In this document: piece by piece, positions 12,016 through 23,571 of the stretch | Numbering within the stretch: position 1 is the first letter of the stretch | Layout of the letters: each line of letters begins with the position of its first letter | Source of the DNA: Colias croceus | Lineage: Eukaryota; Arthropoda; Insecta; Lepidoptera; Pieridae | Assembly: GCF_905220415.1 (NCBI RefSeq) | Contig: NC_059542.1 | Coordinates: 9,548,001 to 9,612,000 of the forward strand | Length of the DNA stretch: 64,000 nucleotides | Direction of reading: 5' to 3' | Position numbers and translations under genes: made by a program | The notes under the pieces: model-generated | The model's database searches: none | What the model was told of the DNA's origin: nothing | What the model saw: only the letters and a program-made list of their open reading frames with translations

Positions 12016-15000
12016 ATGACTGAATCAAATGAATTTCGAGATGGAGCAGAAGAAAACACAGAAACAGATCCGCTAAGAAGTGACGCAGAAGATCCTGTTA
12101 GTGAGAAAAAGAAGACTTTCAAGGAAAACTTTGTAAACGCTTTAAGAAATATAACTGTGGAACCATCCATGTTCCTTTTTGTTATTGCTACTATCCTGAC
12201 CATTTTGACATCACAAAATCTCGGTTTAGAAAAAGCGTGTCGTGTAAATCTAAATTACACAACTGAAATATGCGATTCCCTAAAATCTCAGACAATCGGA
12301 GCACAGAATAATTATGAAAAGGAAGTTCAGAAACTGGTGACGGTGGCGATAGCCTGGAAGACGTATCTAACGGCGAGCTTACCTTGCGCCCTGGCGATGT
12401 TTATTGGATCGTGGTCAGACAAAACTGGGTATAGGAAAATGTTTATAACAATTCCTGTGTTTGGCCAATTTCTGCTTTGCGTCAATGGCATTATTCAAAC
12501 GTTTTATTTAAAGCAAACGAATCTGGAAACATTGACGGCTGTTGAGGCGGTATTAGAAGGGCTCACTGGTTCGTGGTGTGTTAGTGTATTAACGATGTTT
12601 TCATTCATAAGTTCAATTACTAACAAGGATAACAGGACATATCGTATGGGCATCGTAAGCTTTAGTATGACGGTAGGATTTCCAATAGGAATGGGAGTTA
12701 GTGGAATCTTGCTAAAGACTCTTGGCTACTATGGATGCTATGGCTTGGCGGGGAGTATCAATTTTGTTAACTTCTTATACAATGCGTTCATATTGAAAGA
12801 TCCTGAAAGAAGACCAGAGCAAAAATTGGTGAGTAGTGCAGTTATTTGAAAATATTTTTTTAAAGTTGAACTTGTAAATTCTGTGAAACAGTAACTGTTC
12901 AGGAAGTTCGACTGAATTAAATAAAACCCTTATGCTAATCCAAATTTCATACAAATCTGATAAGCCCATTTGTATGAAAAACGTTATTCATCAATCCTTA
13001 CAAATTTTCACGATTAAAATATACCTAATAAGAACAAGATATAATTTTGTAATACTAATATTATAAAGCTGAAGAGTTTGAACGCGCTTATCTCGGGAAC
13101 TACGGGTCCGATATAAATATTATTTCGGTGTTCGATAGCCCATTTATCGAAGAATGCTATTATAGGCTATATATCACAATACCAGACCAACAGGAACGGA
13201 GCCACGCGGGTGAAACCGCGCGGCACAGCTAGTCTAATATATTAAAAAGTAACGATAGGCTTCGAATACTATCTTATCTTTTTATACTATGTATTTTATC
13301 TTAAAATTGAATAACTTATATAAAGCCTTAATCCCTTCCTAGTCATTATTACTGGCATAAAAAGTTAGTATCCTAATCTCAATTATACTCTGCAACGCAT
13401 TAAAAATTCTAATGTGATAATCCTAGATATTAATCAATAATATGATTTAATTTAATAACTCAGGCCCCGGAACCACAGACACAATAGAAAATCTATTATC
13501 TGGGACCGATTGGGCCGCTTGGGGCTCAATGGGTTAAACGTCATAATTATTTCACCCATTTTTTTTATTCTACAATATTTGGGGTTCAGGAGCCGTATTA
13601 TTACCTCTTATTTTCAAACAGATTACGCCTTGAATTAAAATGCCTACCCAATTCATATTATGATCGCAATAACCAGCCATGGTTAATTATATGAATTTGC
13701 CAGTCAGTTCAATTCACAGCGTAAACTGACTGGGAATAAGAGGTAGCTAATACGGCCTCTGTACGAAAATAGAAAAACTTTAAAATTAGCGGCTACATAA
13801 TAATTATAATCTGATTCAACACTAGACATCAGTAGATCGACCGATTAGATTGTAGTCACCTAATTCTTCCATTATTTTCAGCACGATAAACAAGGATTTT
13901 GCCACTTATTCAAACTGTTTTTTGACCTGACAAATGTAAAGAAGACGTTCCAAGTGGTGTTTAGGAAAGGCTCAAATAATCGTCGAGTACGGTTATGTTT
14001 CCTCATGCTTGTAGTCAGCATTTTATTTGGACCTATGTATGGTTAGTAACGGAATCTATAAATATCGGCCTATAATTCATATATAAGAGATAAGCCAATC
14101 CCACCAAAAACATTTTCATGTAAAATGTTGCCAAGACTAGCCCATATGACTCGCATTGTCAAAAAGTTATCAGATCTCATGTAGAGCCAAGCTTCTAACA
14201 CTACACGCCCTAATTCTACAAGGCCTAACTTTACAAACTCTACACCTTAGTCAAAATATGTGGCTTGGCCATTTCGCTACATTTACATCGGCGTAAGGTG
14301 AAAAATTAATTCACTGTTCATTACTTTTGTGTTATACAATAGCTCTTGTAGTAACCAACGGCCAAGCCACATATTTTGACTAAGGTGTAGAGTTTGTAAA
14401 GTTAGGCCTTGTAGAGTTAGGGCGTGTAGTGTTAGAAGCTTGGCTCTACATGAGATCTGATAACTTTTTGACAATGCGAGTCATATGGGCTAGTCTTGGC
14501 AACATTTTACATGAAAATGTTTTTGGTGGGATTTCATTTCTTTTTGTAAGTTGTTTGTAACTAACAAAATTTTATATGTCGATTAATTTTTTTTTTTAAC
14601 AAGGAGTACCTATACATATATATATCTAGGGGAACCAAGTTTTAGATTATTAGATTAGACCTCTAGCGTCATCAAAATTTAATTTAAAATTACAGGTCTC
14701 ATACAAACTCCCATCCCCTAGTTTAAGGGGTTGGGAGATGAAAGTTACAAGTTTTATAATTTTTTTGTTGTTTGTGTGCTAATACTAGCTTACATACAAA
14801 ATTTCATCTTTCTAGGACATTAGGAAATACCTTAAGAATTTTGATGATCATCAGTGAGTCAGTGACGAAATTAGCATTTTTTAGATATAAATAAAATCTG
14901 AAGTATAAAAGCTAATGTAATTAAAACTTAATATGTTCAATAAGTCCGCTATTGACAATATATCCCGAAAATTTTGTTGATCTAGCTTAATCCAAACCCA

Positions 15001-18000
15001 AGTTATGAGGGTTCAAAAAAACGTCGAAGCGCATCGAGAAAAGGTAGGTAGTGCCCGTGCGCTTCGCTTGTTCGCTTGGCTCGTCTTGGCGGGGGCACGG
15101 TCTTTTTGTAAGTTGTTTGTAACTAACAAAATTTTATATGTCGATTAATTTTTTTTTTTAACAAGGAGTACCTATACATATATATATCTAGGGGAACCAA
15201 GTTTTAGATTATTAGATTAGACCTCTAGCGTCATCAAAATTTAATTTAAAATTACAGGTCTCATACAAACTCCCATCCCCTAGTTTAAGGGGTTGGGAGA
15301 TGAAAGTTACAAGTTTTATAATTTTTTTGTTGTTTGTGTGCTAATACTAGCTTACATACAAAATTTCATCTTTCTAGGACATTAGGAAATACCTTAAGAA
15401 TTTTGATGATCATCAGTGAGTCAGTGACGAAATTAGCATTTTTTAGATATAAATAAAATCTGAAGTATAAAAGCTAATGTAATTAAAACTTAATATGTTC
15501 AATAAGTCCGCTATTGACAATATATCCCGAAAATTTTGTTGATCTAGCTTAATCCAAACCCAAGTTATGAGGGTTCAAAAAAACGTCGAAGCGCATCGAG
15601 AAAAGGTAGGTAGTGCCCGTGCGCTTCGCTTGTTCGCTTGGCTCGTCTTGGCGGGGGCACTACCGTGCCCCCAGATAAAAAATTCCATTGACAGCAAAAG
15701 AAAACAATTATCTATACTAATAATACTGCTGAAGAATGTTTGTTTTAACGCGCTAATCTTAGGAACTACAGAGTGGTTTACAAAATTATTTTACTGTTAG
15801 ATGCATGATCCCTGACGGCTATAGAATATAATAATATAATGATTGTGTACTATGAGCGAAGCCGGGGTGGACTGCTAGTACAATAGGTAGTTTTTTACCC
15901 AATATTTACTTTTTTATAAAGAAAAATGTGTGCGTGTACTAGTGTACACACGTAAGAAGTGAAACTTCTTTATGACCTTATTTTCAAAAAATAATTTACT
16001 TTACATAAATACATCGAATCGCGCGTGGTAGGGATAAGAAAAAGGTGGCGCGACGGAAAAATGTCACGCGTAACCAAAAAAAACGTTACACTAAATTTTT
16101 TTCCAACCCCGATATATGCAGATAATACTTTAATCTGCTTTTGTTGACAACATAATGACAGATAATCGTTTACGGAACAATAGAGTAGTAATCAATCTGT
16201 AACATCTATGTTGTCTGTGTATTTTGTTTGCTGTGATCTATGTTGTCTGAGTTTGAATCTCTTTGGCACTGGCAAATATCTTTTTGCTATTATGAAAAAA
16301 TAAAAGAATCTATAATATATTTGGTGGAGCTACTAACAAAGAGAAGAAGTCTATTCGTATAAAAAAGCATTACTCCTAATGCTTTATGATTATTATTACA
16401 AAAACGCGAGATTGTTCTTTAATTTGATATGAACACAAACAGAAAATTACATAACAAGCGTATATCGAAGAACTATTATAGGCCATCTAAGGCAAATAGA
16501 TGCAAATATTACATGCTAATACTCCCATAAGTCTATTGGAAACCAATACTTATGACCACCTTGTTAGCTGTGTAGAAACGCAAAACAACGCCAATAATAT
16601 ACCATTCTCTCATTCCTGTACATGTGTTCCTCCTTTTATAATTGGCTTAATCCTGGCCATTTAGAATTACACGTGCTCGCATAATAACAAGAAATATTTT
16701 ACATTAAACGTAATACGCGACTAATTCCATAATAAATAACTTATTTGTCTTTTCTTGCCACTTTGATGTGAATTAAATGGAGACATGTCCAATTATGGAA
16801 TTGTTTAATTAACACCGTAATAAGATTTATTATTAAGCCGCTTTATATGGAGTATTTCATTTTATCTTTTTACCTTATGATGAAGGGAAATAATAGATAA
16901 TTTTTCATAATACAATAACAAGCTTGAAACCTTTACCTTCATATTATTAAAAGGAATTACCGTCCAATATTTACTATAACTTCACCAGATTTCGCAACTA
17001 CATTACTGATTTGAAATCGGCTTTTTATCTCATATCAACAAAGCCGGCCTATTTAACAATCTTTGAGAGATTGTTAATTAATTGTTTGATTAAATATAAT
17101 TTCAGGTGAAATATCAATTATGTATATATCAACAAGATACAGGTTCAATTGGAATGAAGTCATGTTTAGCATTTTCCAAGCTTACAACTTTATCGCTCAT
17201 ACGATTGGTACGTATACGTATTATATATATTAATTATTTTTACACCATTAGTACATTATACATTTTAAAGTGGATGCTACGCCTCCTTTTTTTATTCAAT
17301 TTTCTCCAAAAAACTAAGTACTTACTAATAATATCTTGTAAGTTTGTAACAGATGCCTTAATATTGATTCCAAAAAAGAAAAAAGTAGCGGTAACCTAAA
17401 ACAACTGATTTTAAATTAACTACCTACATTATAACTCTCACGTGGGTGTGGTGATAATACAATATGGTAACTGTTTTAGTTTTTCCAATTTTTCATTTTT
17501 ATAGAAGCCATATGCCAATACATAAAAATTAAATTTCTCGAAATTATTAAATATTGAAGCTTACCATTCTTTGTTATTCCTTGAAATATTGAAATATTTT
17601 TGTTTTCGCATTCTCAAAATAATCTTCTTATTTTCAGGGACACTGTTCTCAATCGTTGTGTTCAGTAAATATTTACAATGGCACGACTCGGTATTGGGAA
17701 TAATATCTACCCTTAGTAAAATTGCTGCTTCATTTATTTATTGCTTTGCGCCAAATGAAAGGATATTTTTTATCGGTGAGTTGCTAGCTAAAAAAATTTA
17801 AATTATCTGTCAATTGTTTGTCAATGTGCCAATTTGGCGGGAAACAACCACCAATGGGAAGAGCGTCCGTCAATATTTTTTTTCAAGATGGCGTCATTAA
17901 AATTAAGGATTTATCCTTAGATTTATCAAAATAAAGAATCTTATTTCTCATCTCATCTCAAACGGTAAACATTTAAAATGTGATTTAAAATGAACAAATA

Positions 18001-21000
18001 TAGTACCGTTACTATTCATACATTACCAAATTACCATTCTCTAGAACATTATAAATTTCTACATTAACATTTCTATCTCCAAACCATTCAAATATGAAAT
18101 ACTGCAGTAACATAAAGCAAACAGCGTTTTATTTGACAAGAGAATTTTCTCAGAACCGAGATCACTACAATTTAACTATCTTATTTAAATAAAGCGAACT
18201 AGTGGAAATCTTGGAAAGTCCCTCGTGTTGCAAACATTATTGTATACAATAAAACTGTTTTATTTTTAGCATAGTTGAAACGTTTAATGACCCTCATATA
18301 GGTAAATATATGGGACCGAATCCTACCACTGAAAAACTATTACTTATCTAATTGATATGTACCTACCTAAGTTAACAGTTAGTTGTTAGTTTTAATTTAT
18401 ACTTACCCAATTTTATTAATTTTAATTTTATTTCTATATTAAATAAATGAAAATGAAAATCTACAATATCTTAATCTTAATATATATAAATCTCGTGTCA
18501 CAATGTTTGTCCTCAATGGACTCCTAAACTACTTAACCGATTATAATAAAATTCGCACACCATGTGCAGTTCGATCCAACTTGAGAGATAGGATAGTTTA
18601 AATCTCAAATCGTTTTAGAGAAAGCGGGCGAAGCCGCGGGCGGTAAGCTAGTATATATATATAAATCTCGTGTCACAATGTTTGTCCTCAATGGACTCCT
18701 AAACCACTTAACCGATTAAAATAAAATTCGCACACCATGTGCAGTTCAATCCAACTTGAGAGATAGGATAGTTTAAATCTCAAATCGTTTTAGAGAAAGC
18801 GGGCGAAGCCGCGGGCGGTAAGCTAGTTTTATTGTATATTTGTATGTCGGCTTCAAAGAAATCAAAATATAAATAAGCCACTACATTACAGAATATGTTA
18901 TGTAATATTATCATTGAGATAATATTACTGCGTATGGAGGAGACACCACGAACAAAATCTGTGCGCCATTTTTTTGCTCTAAGTTTTAATTTTTTTTATC
19001 AAATGTTAGGTACTTACCGATGAAAGTTATTCCTTTGCACTTTTCCGTATTATTTGTATTTTTTGTGCAATATCGTAACACACACGAAGGCATATTTGAT
19101 GCGTTTCACTAAAAAATGAGCGTGCAGTTAATCCATATGGCGTATGTTGAGCGGAACATAAGTGATGTAGGCGGTGTCGTCTCCATATGTATATCTCAAT
19201 GTGTAATATGCGTTTATTACGATAAAGATAATTTAAGTCGGTATGCTATAATCGTAATCTACATGATATTAGTTTTATGTACAAAGCTGTATCACATAAG
19301 GAATCGATTTAATTCGTTGGGATTAGGAAATGACATTATTTTGATAAAAAGATGATTGTCATACATAATTGTAAATTGTAAACACACCTTCCGCTTTTTT
19401 ACCATCGTCGATCTAAGATTACGTACTCTGAATACTTATACTTTTATTATATTTAACAATATCATAATCAAGTTAATATTTTTAAGTAATCAATTATCTA
19501 ACCTTGTTTATAAGATGCAAATATTTTAAATTATTACGCGCCTAAAGAAGTTTCACTTCAAAAACAGAAAGTATGGACTTTCGTTTTCATTATGTTAATA
19601 AAAACATTATTCCATTACTTGGACCGATTGTTATTACATCTAGAGAAGAGGTTAATTTTTAATAACTTTATGTATATGATTTCAGCTCCCATAGCAGACA
19701 TTCTCAATGGAACAGCTTTATTAGCGTTGCGGTCTATTGTCTCTAAATTAGTGGAACAAGATGAATTTGGTAAGTGAACAGTAAAATAAACATTGCAGGT
19801 ACATACTGGTTCATAACCTTAAATTTATTTTCAATAAATCTATGTTAAACAAATTGAATTAAAACATAATTGCTTTACTAAAAGCAATATACAATTTTAA
19901 ATCCAAACAAATCAATATTTGCCCAAATAATAATTATAACTGTTAATTAAATGAAGGATCAAAGAAAATTCTGATTTGCGATACAAATCGGCTGGCTTGA
20001 TTGAAATCCTGAATAATCAAATTTCCATCGAAATATTGTTTTCGCAAAGTTCTTAGAGGGATTGATTTTAATAATTGACTTTGAATTAAACATTATATTG
20101 AAGCATTTCCTGGATGGCGAAATGGAGATTTAATTTCAGTGAATAATTTATGACATTTATCTTGTGGTCATTTCAAATCGGTGTTAATATATAACCACAG
20201 AATACATAATAGTAGCTAAACGCTACAGAACGGACACTCTCCGCCTCCCGCCAAAATTAAACACTTACCTCACCCCGCACGATCAGACATGTTATGGTAC
20301 CCATTTCCCCGCAAGGACGATACCAACGACGTCTTTAGACGAAACGCAACGAAGATTGACAACATTAATCAAATTGACTTAAAGCAATTTTATTATTTTG
20401 GATTTGTGATTATCGTTTTTCGTAGAAAATGGTTAGATATTGTGCTGTTTACGGATGTATTTCATCAGAAAAACGCGAATTTTTTTTTACGCTAGTCACA
20501 AATGTGCCAACCATAAAGAGTTTACACACACATTTGCAGTCTCTACAGTGTGACTGTCAAAACTATAATTTTGTATGGAGTGTCCGGGGTGTGATATAAC
20601 ATAACGTACCTAAATACCTATCTGATGAGCTGCTTTTGTGTGAAAGGATAATAAACATTCAACCATCTTTTCCATCCACACATGCTTTATATAAAAAAAT
20701 CGATCGTGAACCAAAATGAAATCGACGAACCACATATTTCTCTAAAAGATTGTTATCGTTCTATAAATTCCACAAATAATAAAATACATGTAAATAGAAA
20801 ATTTTATGTTCGTATTTTCATAAATACGAAAACTTGCCTATAATATAATAGTCTTTGCAATTTTCTCTTCTTATTAGGTAAAGCCAGCGTGAAAATTAAT
20901 AAGAAATAAACCGGAGTGTAGCTTGTTGAATATAACGTTTAACCAAAACTGCTAAACTTGCGTCACAATTTTCAATTTTCTCCTTAATTTGTTTCGTTAT

Positions 21001-22234
21001 GTTGGCAGATAAATTGAAAATAAATATTGGATTTTGTAATTCTTATGTCCATGGAAACGCCAGGTGGCGATTATAAAAAAGTCATCTTCGTTTTCATATT
21101 AAAACTGTATTTTAGTACATTTAAATCGATCCTGAAAGAATTATGTTTTTGAACTCAATTATTATTACTTCACATATATATTTGAATTCAACAGGCTTCT
21201 TGAGAGTCGAATTTGACCCACGGTAAATGGACAGATTAAATTCTAACTTTGTACGTTTATGAAATATCGTAGCCAATTCTATATTATTTATCTGATTTAA
21301 AACGTGTTTCTTAGTTTCATTCATTAAGTACTTACGTACTAACTATCCGCCCCAGGCTTCGCCGACGAAGAAAAATGCCAAAAATTTTGTCCTTTCTCGG
21401 TTGTGAATAAAAAAACGGTACTTTGTTTGAGGCGTGAATAAGATGGACAGAGTCAATTTCGAATTGATATTATTAGTAAGATTTTTTTTTTGCAGGTAGG
21501 GTGAACTCAATATTTGCGTTAACTGAGAACCTTATGCCATTGATATACGTGCCATTATACACGAAGGTATACACAGCTACCATGGAGGTTCTGCCTGGTG
21601 CGGTTTTCTTGCTGGGATCGGCCATGACTTTGCCAGCTGTTATGGTATTTATGTGAGTGTTTTTTTGTACTAACATCCAAATAAATAACAACGTGAATTA
21701 TTGTGCGTTGTGATTATTAGAATGTTCTTGCAAAATTCTATTCCATATGACAGGCGTGATCTCTTACTTTTTATTAATTAATTATTCAAATAGATACTGA
21801 TGCTCTATGGCCCATTTTTTTAAGCTATTGCATAGCTTCTATCACAGGCTTTGAGCGCGGGGACTGAATCGAGAAATTCCGTAACGAAAAAACCTCACGC
21901 TCCCCACTCCGACAGGCGGAGGTGTGGCTTGAAGGCATAGCATGCAATAGTTTTACCGCGGCAGTCCCCGAGTGCCACACGTCGTTTTTTTTTTTAGAAA
22001 ATAAATTATTTGTAAGGTCTGGCGGCACTGGGCTCTTAAACCATTATACTTATAAGGATTTATTTTAGTCCCAACCTACCTTGCTCACTCCAAGCTCTAT
22101 CTCACTACACCTAAACGATAATAATTAATTATTATTATTCTTCTTAACTTTTCAGATGGCTCTTCATCGAACACAGACGAAATTTAAAGAAAGGAAAAAA
22201 TCTAGATGCTGATACTTTTGTTAAAACTAACTAA
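12016..22234 (+). CDS. SLC46-like MFS transporter, gene B (complete)
   Basis: Seven coding exons: 12016-12828, 13882-14041, 17106-17207, 17638-17775, 19686-19769, 21496-21652, 22156-22234, giving 510 residues, about the usual SLC46 length. ATG 12016 is the first in frame. An acidic cytoplasmic N-terminus is followed by NITVEPSMF leading into TM1 (about residue 51 on). The extracellular loop has C75, C86 and a glycosylation sequon at N80. The MFS loop 2-3 signature GSWSDKTGYRK is at residues 131-141. A long exon 1 carries the first six membrane spans; the short exons carry the second half, including LRSIVSKLVEQDEFG and EVLPGAVFLLG. Intron phases are 0,1,1,1,1,2. The introns are loaded with insertions: fold-back plus tandem repeat in intron 2, a hAT MITE and two Helitrons in intron 4, a P-like element in intron 5. 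SLC46 members carry folates, muropeptides or related anions; the substrate here is unknown. Confidence 0.94.
13052..13232 (+). mobile_element. Helitron-type insertion
   Basis: TACTAATATTATAAAGCTG start, GCGGGTGAAACCGCGCGG hairpin, CTAG end. Gene B intron 1. Confidence 0.68.
14100..14530. mobile_element. Fold-back element, copy 2
   Basis: It has the same 431-bp size and arm layout as the copy at 701-1131 and lies in intron 2 of gene B. Compared with copy 1 it has six changes in the left arm; four are matched by the complementary change in the right arm. Confidence 0.85.
14531..15675. repeat. Companion unit of fold-back copy 2, tandemly duplicated
   Basis: A 562-bp unit starting TCTTTTTGTAAG at 14539 repeats head to tail from 15101, with no difference noticed by eye. 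The first unit breaks off in the terminal hairpin (GCGGGGGCAC, then GG) and the second runs on to the full GTGCCCCCAG end. The duplication is very recent, or an assembly artefact. Confidence 0.8.
15711..15878 (+). mobile_element. Helitron-type insertion
   Basis: TCTATACTAATAATACTGCT start and GCGAAGCCGGGGTGG...CTAG end. Gene B intron 2, just after the duplicated repeat. Confidence 0.6.
15920..16117. mobile_element. GAAGTGAAACTTC-end MITE, gene B intron 2, right end lost
   Basis: Starts with the CTAGTGTACACAC lead-in and GAAGTGAAACTTC and runs to TTTTTTTCCAACCCCGATA, where the second terminal repeat is missing. A lone terminal repeat (AAAGAAGTTTCACTTC) also occurs at about 19545-19560. Confidence 0.55.
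18491..18651 (+). mobile_element. Helitron, tandem pair, first unit
   Basis: TCTCGTGTCACAATG start, GCGGGCGAAGCCGCGGGC hairpin, CTAG end; 161 bases. Gene B intron 4. Confidence 0.75.
18666..18826 (+). mobile_element. Helitron, tandem pair, second unit
   Basis: Same 161-base element as the preceding unit with only a few differences, 14 AT bases away, same orientation. Confidence 0.75.
18912..19201. mobile_element. hAT-type MITE, copy in gene B intron 4
   Basis: The ends are CATTGAGATA and TATCTCAATG. TGTAATAT follows directly (19202-19209) and also occurs at 18901-18908, three bases before the left end, a slightly disturbed 8-bp target duplication. Non-coding. It has the same body as the copy at 25909-26207. 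Confidence 0.65.
20196..20593 (+). mobile_element. 398-bp P-like non-autonomous element, copy 2
   Basis: Opposite orientation to the copy at 9156-9553, same length, and no difference noticed by eye. Flanked by a different perfect 7-bp duplication, ATATAAC (20189-20195 and 20594-20600). It sits in intron 5 of gene B. The ATG of the THAP-like reading frame is near 20430. An inverted CGGACACTC occurs near both ends. Confidence 0.72.
21345..21481 (-). mobile_element. Degenerate Helitron next to gene B exon 6
   Basis: CCGCCCCAGGCTTCGCC at one side and TGGACAGAGTCAATTTCG, GATATTATTAGTA at the other. It ends 14 bases before the exon 6 acceptor. Confidence 0.5.
21818..21993 (-). repeat. About 170-bp dispersed repeat
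   Basis: Full copy on the minus strand in the last intron of gene B, with an A-rich end (seen as a T run near 21985) suggesting a SINE-like retroposed origin. Confidence 0.6.
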
Positions 22235-22269
22235 AAACTTCAAGTAATTTCGTTGCCCACCGACAGTGA

Positions 22270-22405
22270 GCGTAAAAATATTGTATTGTATTAGCCTGTA
22301 GTGTCCCAATGCTGGGCAAAGGCGGCCAAAGCGCTTCCATGAATCACGATCTTGTGTTGTTGTAGACCAGTCTCTATTAAATTGGTCCAGTTCATCCCGC
22401 CATCT
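22270..22405 (-). pseudogene. LINE ORF2 C-terminal fragment (RTE-like)
   Basis: Minus-strand translation gives WRDELDQFNRDWS, then DRDSWKRFG, with frame damage before the end. Related to the fragment at 39963. It lies just after the gene B stop codon, possibly within its 3' UTR. Confidence 0.5.
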
Positions 22406-22706
22406 TTAAAATATATGATACAACTTTGTATATAACTCTATAATATTTTATGTAATACTATGCTTAGTACTTAATTATTGTTATCTTATAATTTTAATAA
22501 TAGACTACTTAATTATCTTTGTGACATCATTATATTTGTCTATCGGACCAATATTCCCCAATTATTTAGGAGTTTGTCATTGTTTGATGTAATTAGATAT
22601 TTTACTCAGGTATTTATTACGGCTTTATATTATTATTTAGACGAAAATCATTACGAAGTTTTGCAATATAATAACAATGAGGAATATGATTTGCCTTTAT
22701 ATAAGA

Positions 22707-23155
22707 CTAGCTTCCGCCCGCGACTCCGTCCGCGCGGATGTCGGTCTTCGCGTGGATGGTTTATTTCTCCATTTTGAGTAACTCTGACAATGGCATCTTA
22801 TAAATATCTATTGAACCAAAATACGGCTAGGCCTATAATAATACGCAACGTGTGTTCGCGGTTGTACAGAACAACGTCGATGGATAAACTGACTTTTCTA
22901 CGTATTTTTCCAGGATAAAAAGTATCCTATTTTACGCCCAAGATAATAAGGTATAATTATACCAAATTTCATCGAAATCGAACCGTTAGTTTTCACGTGA
23001 TGTCTTCACATACAGACAGACAGACAGACAGACAAAAATTTTTTTAATCACATATTTGGATTTGGTATCGATACAGTAACACCCCCTGCAATTATTTTTT
23101 CAATATTTTCAATGTACAGAATTGACCCTTCTACAGATTTATTATATGTATAGAT
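22707..23155 (-). mobile_element. Longer Helitron-type insertion between genes B and C
   Basis: CTAG end, CTTCCGCCCGCGACTCCGTC, and a (CAGA)n run at 23013-23032; about 450 bases. Confidence 0.55.
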
Positions 23156-23505
23156 TAATAATTATACAACTTTTGATTGAATTAAATAATTGTTACACAA
23201 TATTTATTAAAATGTTAGAAAATATAACTATTTTTATTATTTCAGTTTCCTAAATTTATATCTATTTACATTTATAAGAATAAACTTGTATAAACTTTAC
23301 AACTCACAGAGGGTTATTCTCGGCGTAAAGTTGGTTTAACATCGACCTTGACGTTAGTTATGATGCTCTTTTATCAAGTACTGAAAATCTCTTCGTCAAT
23401 ATTGAGAACACAATGATTGTAATCGAAAAGCAAACAAATGTTTTTAAATAACTTAATTATTTACCTTCATTATTGTCATTCGTCGTGTAACTCATACACC
23501 ACTCG

Positions 23506-23561
23506 GTAAGAGATGTGAACTTGTGGAAATATTACGAATTCTTAAAGTACGTTGATTTTAG
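23506..23561 (+). other. Possible short 5' UTR intron of gene C
   Basis: A GGTAAG donor-like sequence at about 23505 and a pyrimidine-rich TTTTAG at about 23557-23562 bracket roughly 56 bases just before ATG 23572. Such an intron would be near the minimum insect size. Gene B shows nothing equivalent, so this is only a possibility. Confidence 0.2.
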
Positions 23562-23571
23562 TCGCTTCAAA

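Noticed and set aside
15567..15800. A 77-codon open frame
   Set aside because: It crosses the duplicated fold-back companion unit into a Helitron; the reading frame is a by-product of repeats.
23515..23571. A start for gene C 19 codons upstream
   Set aside because: The upstream initiator would be GTG; the first ATG at 23572 has a good context.
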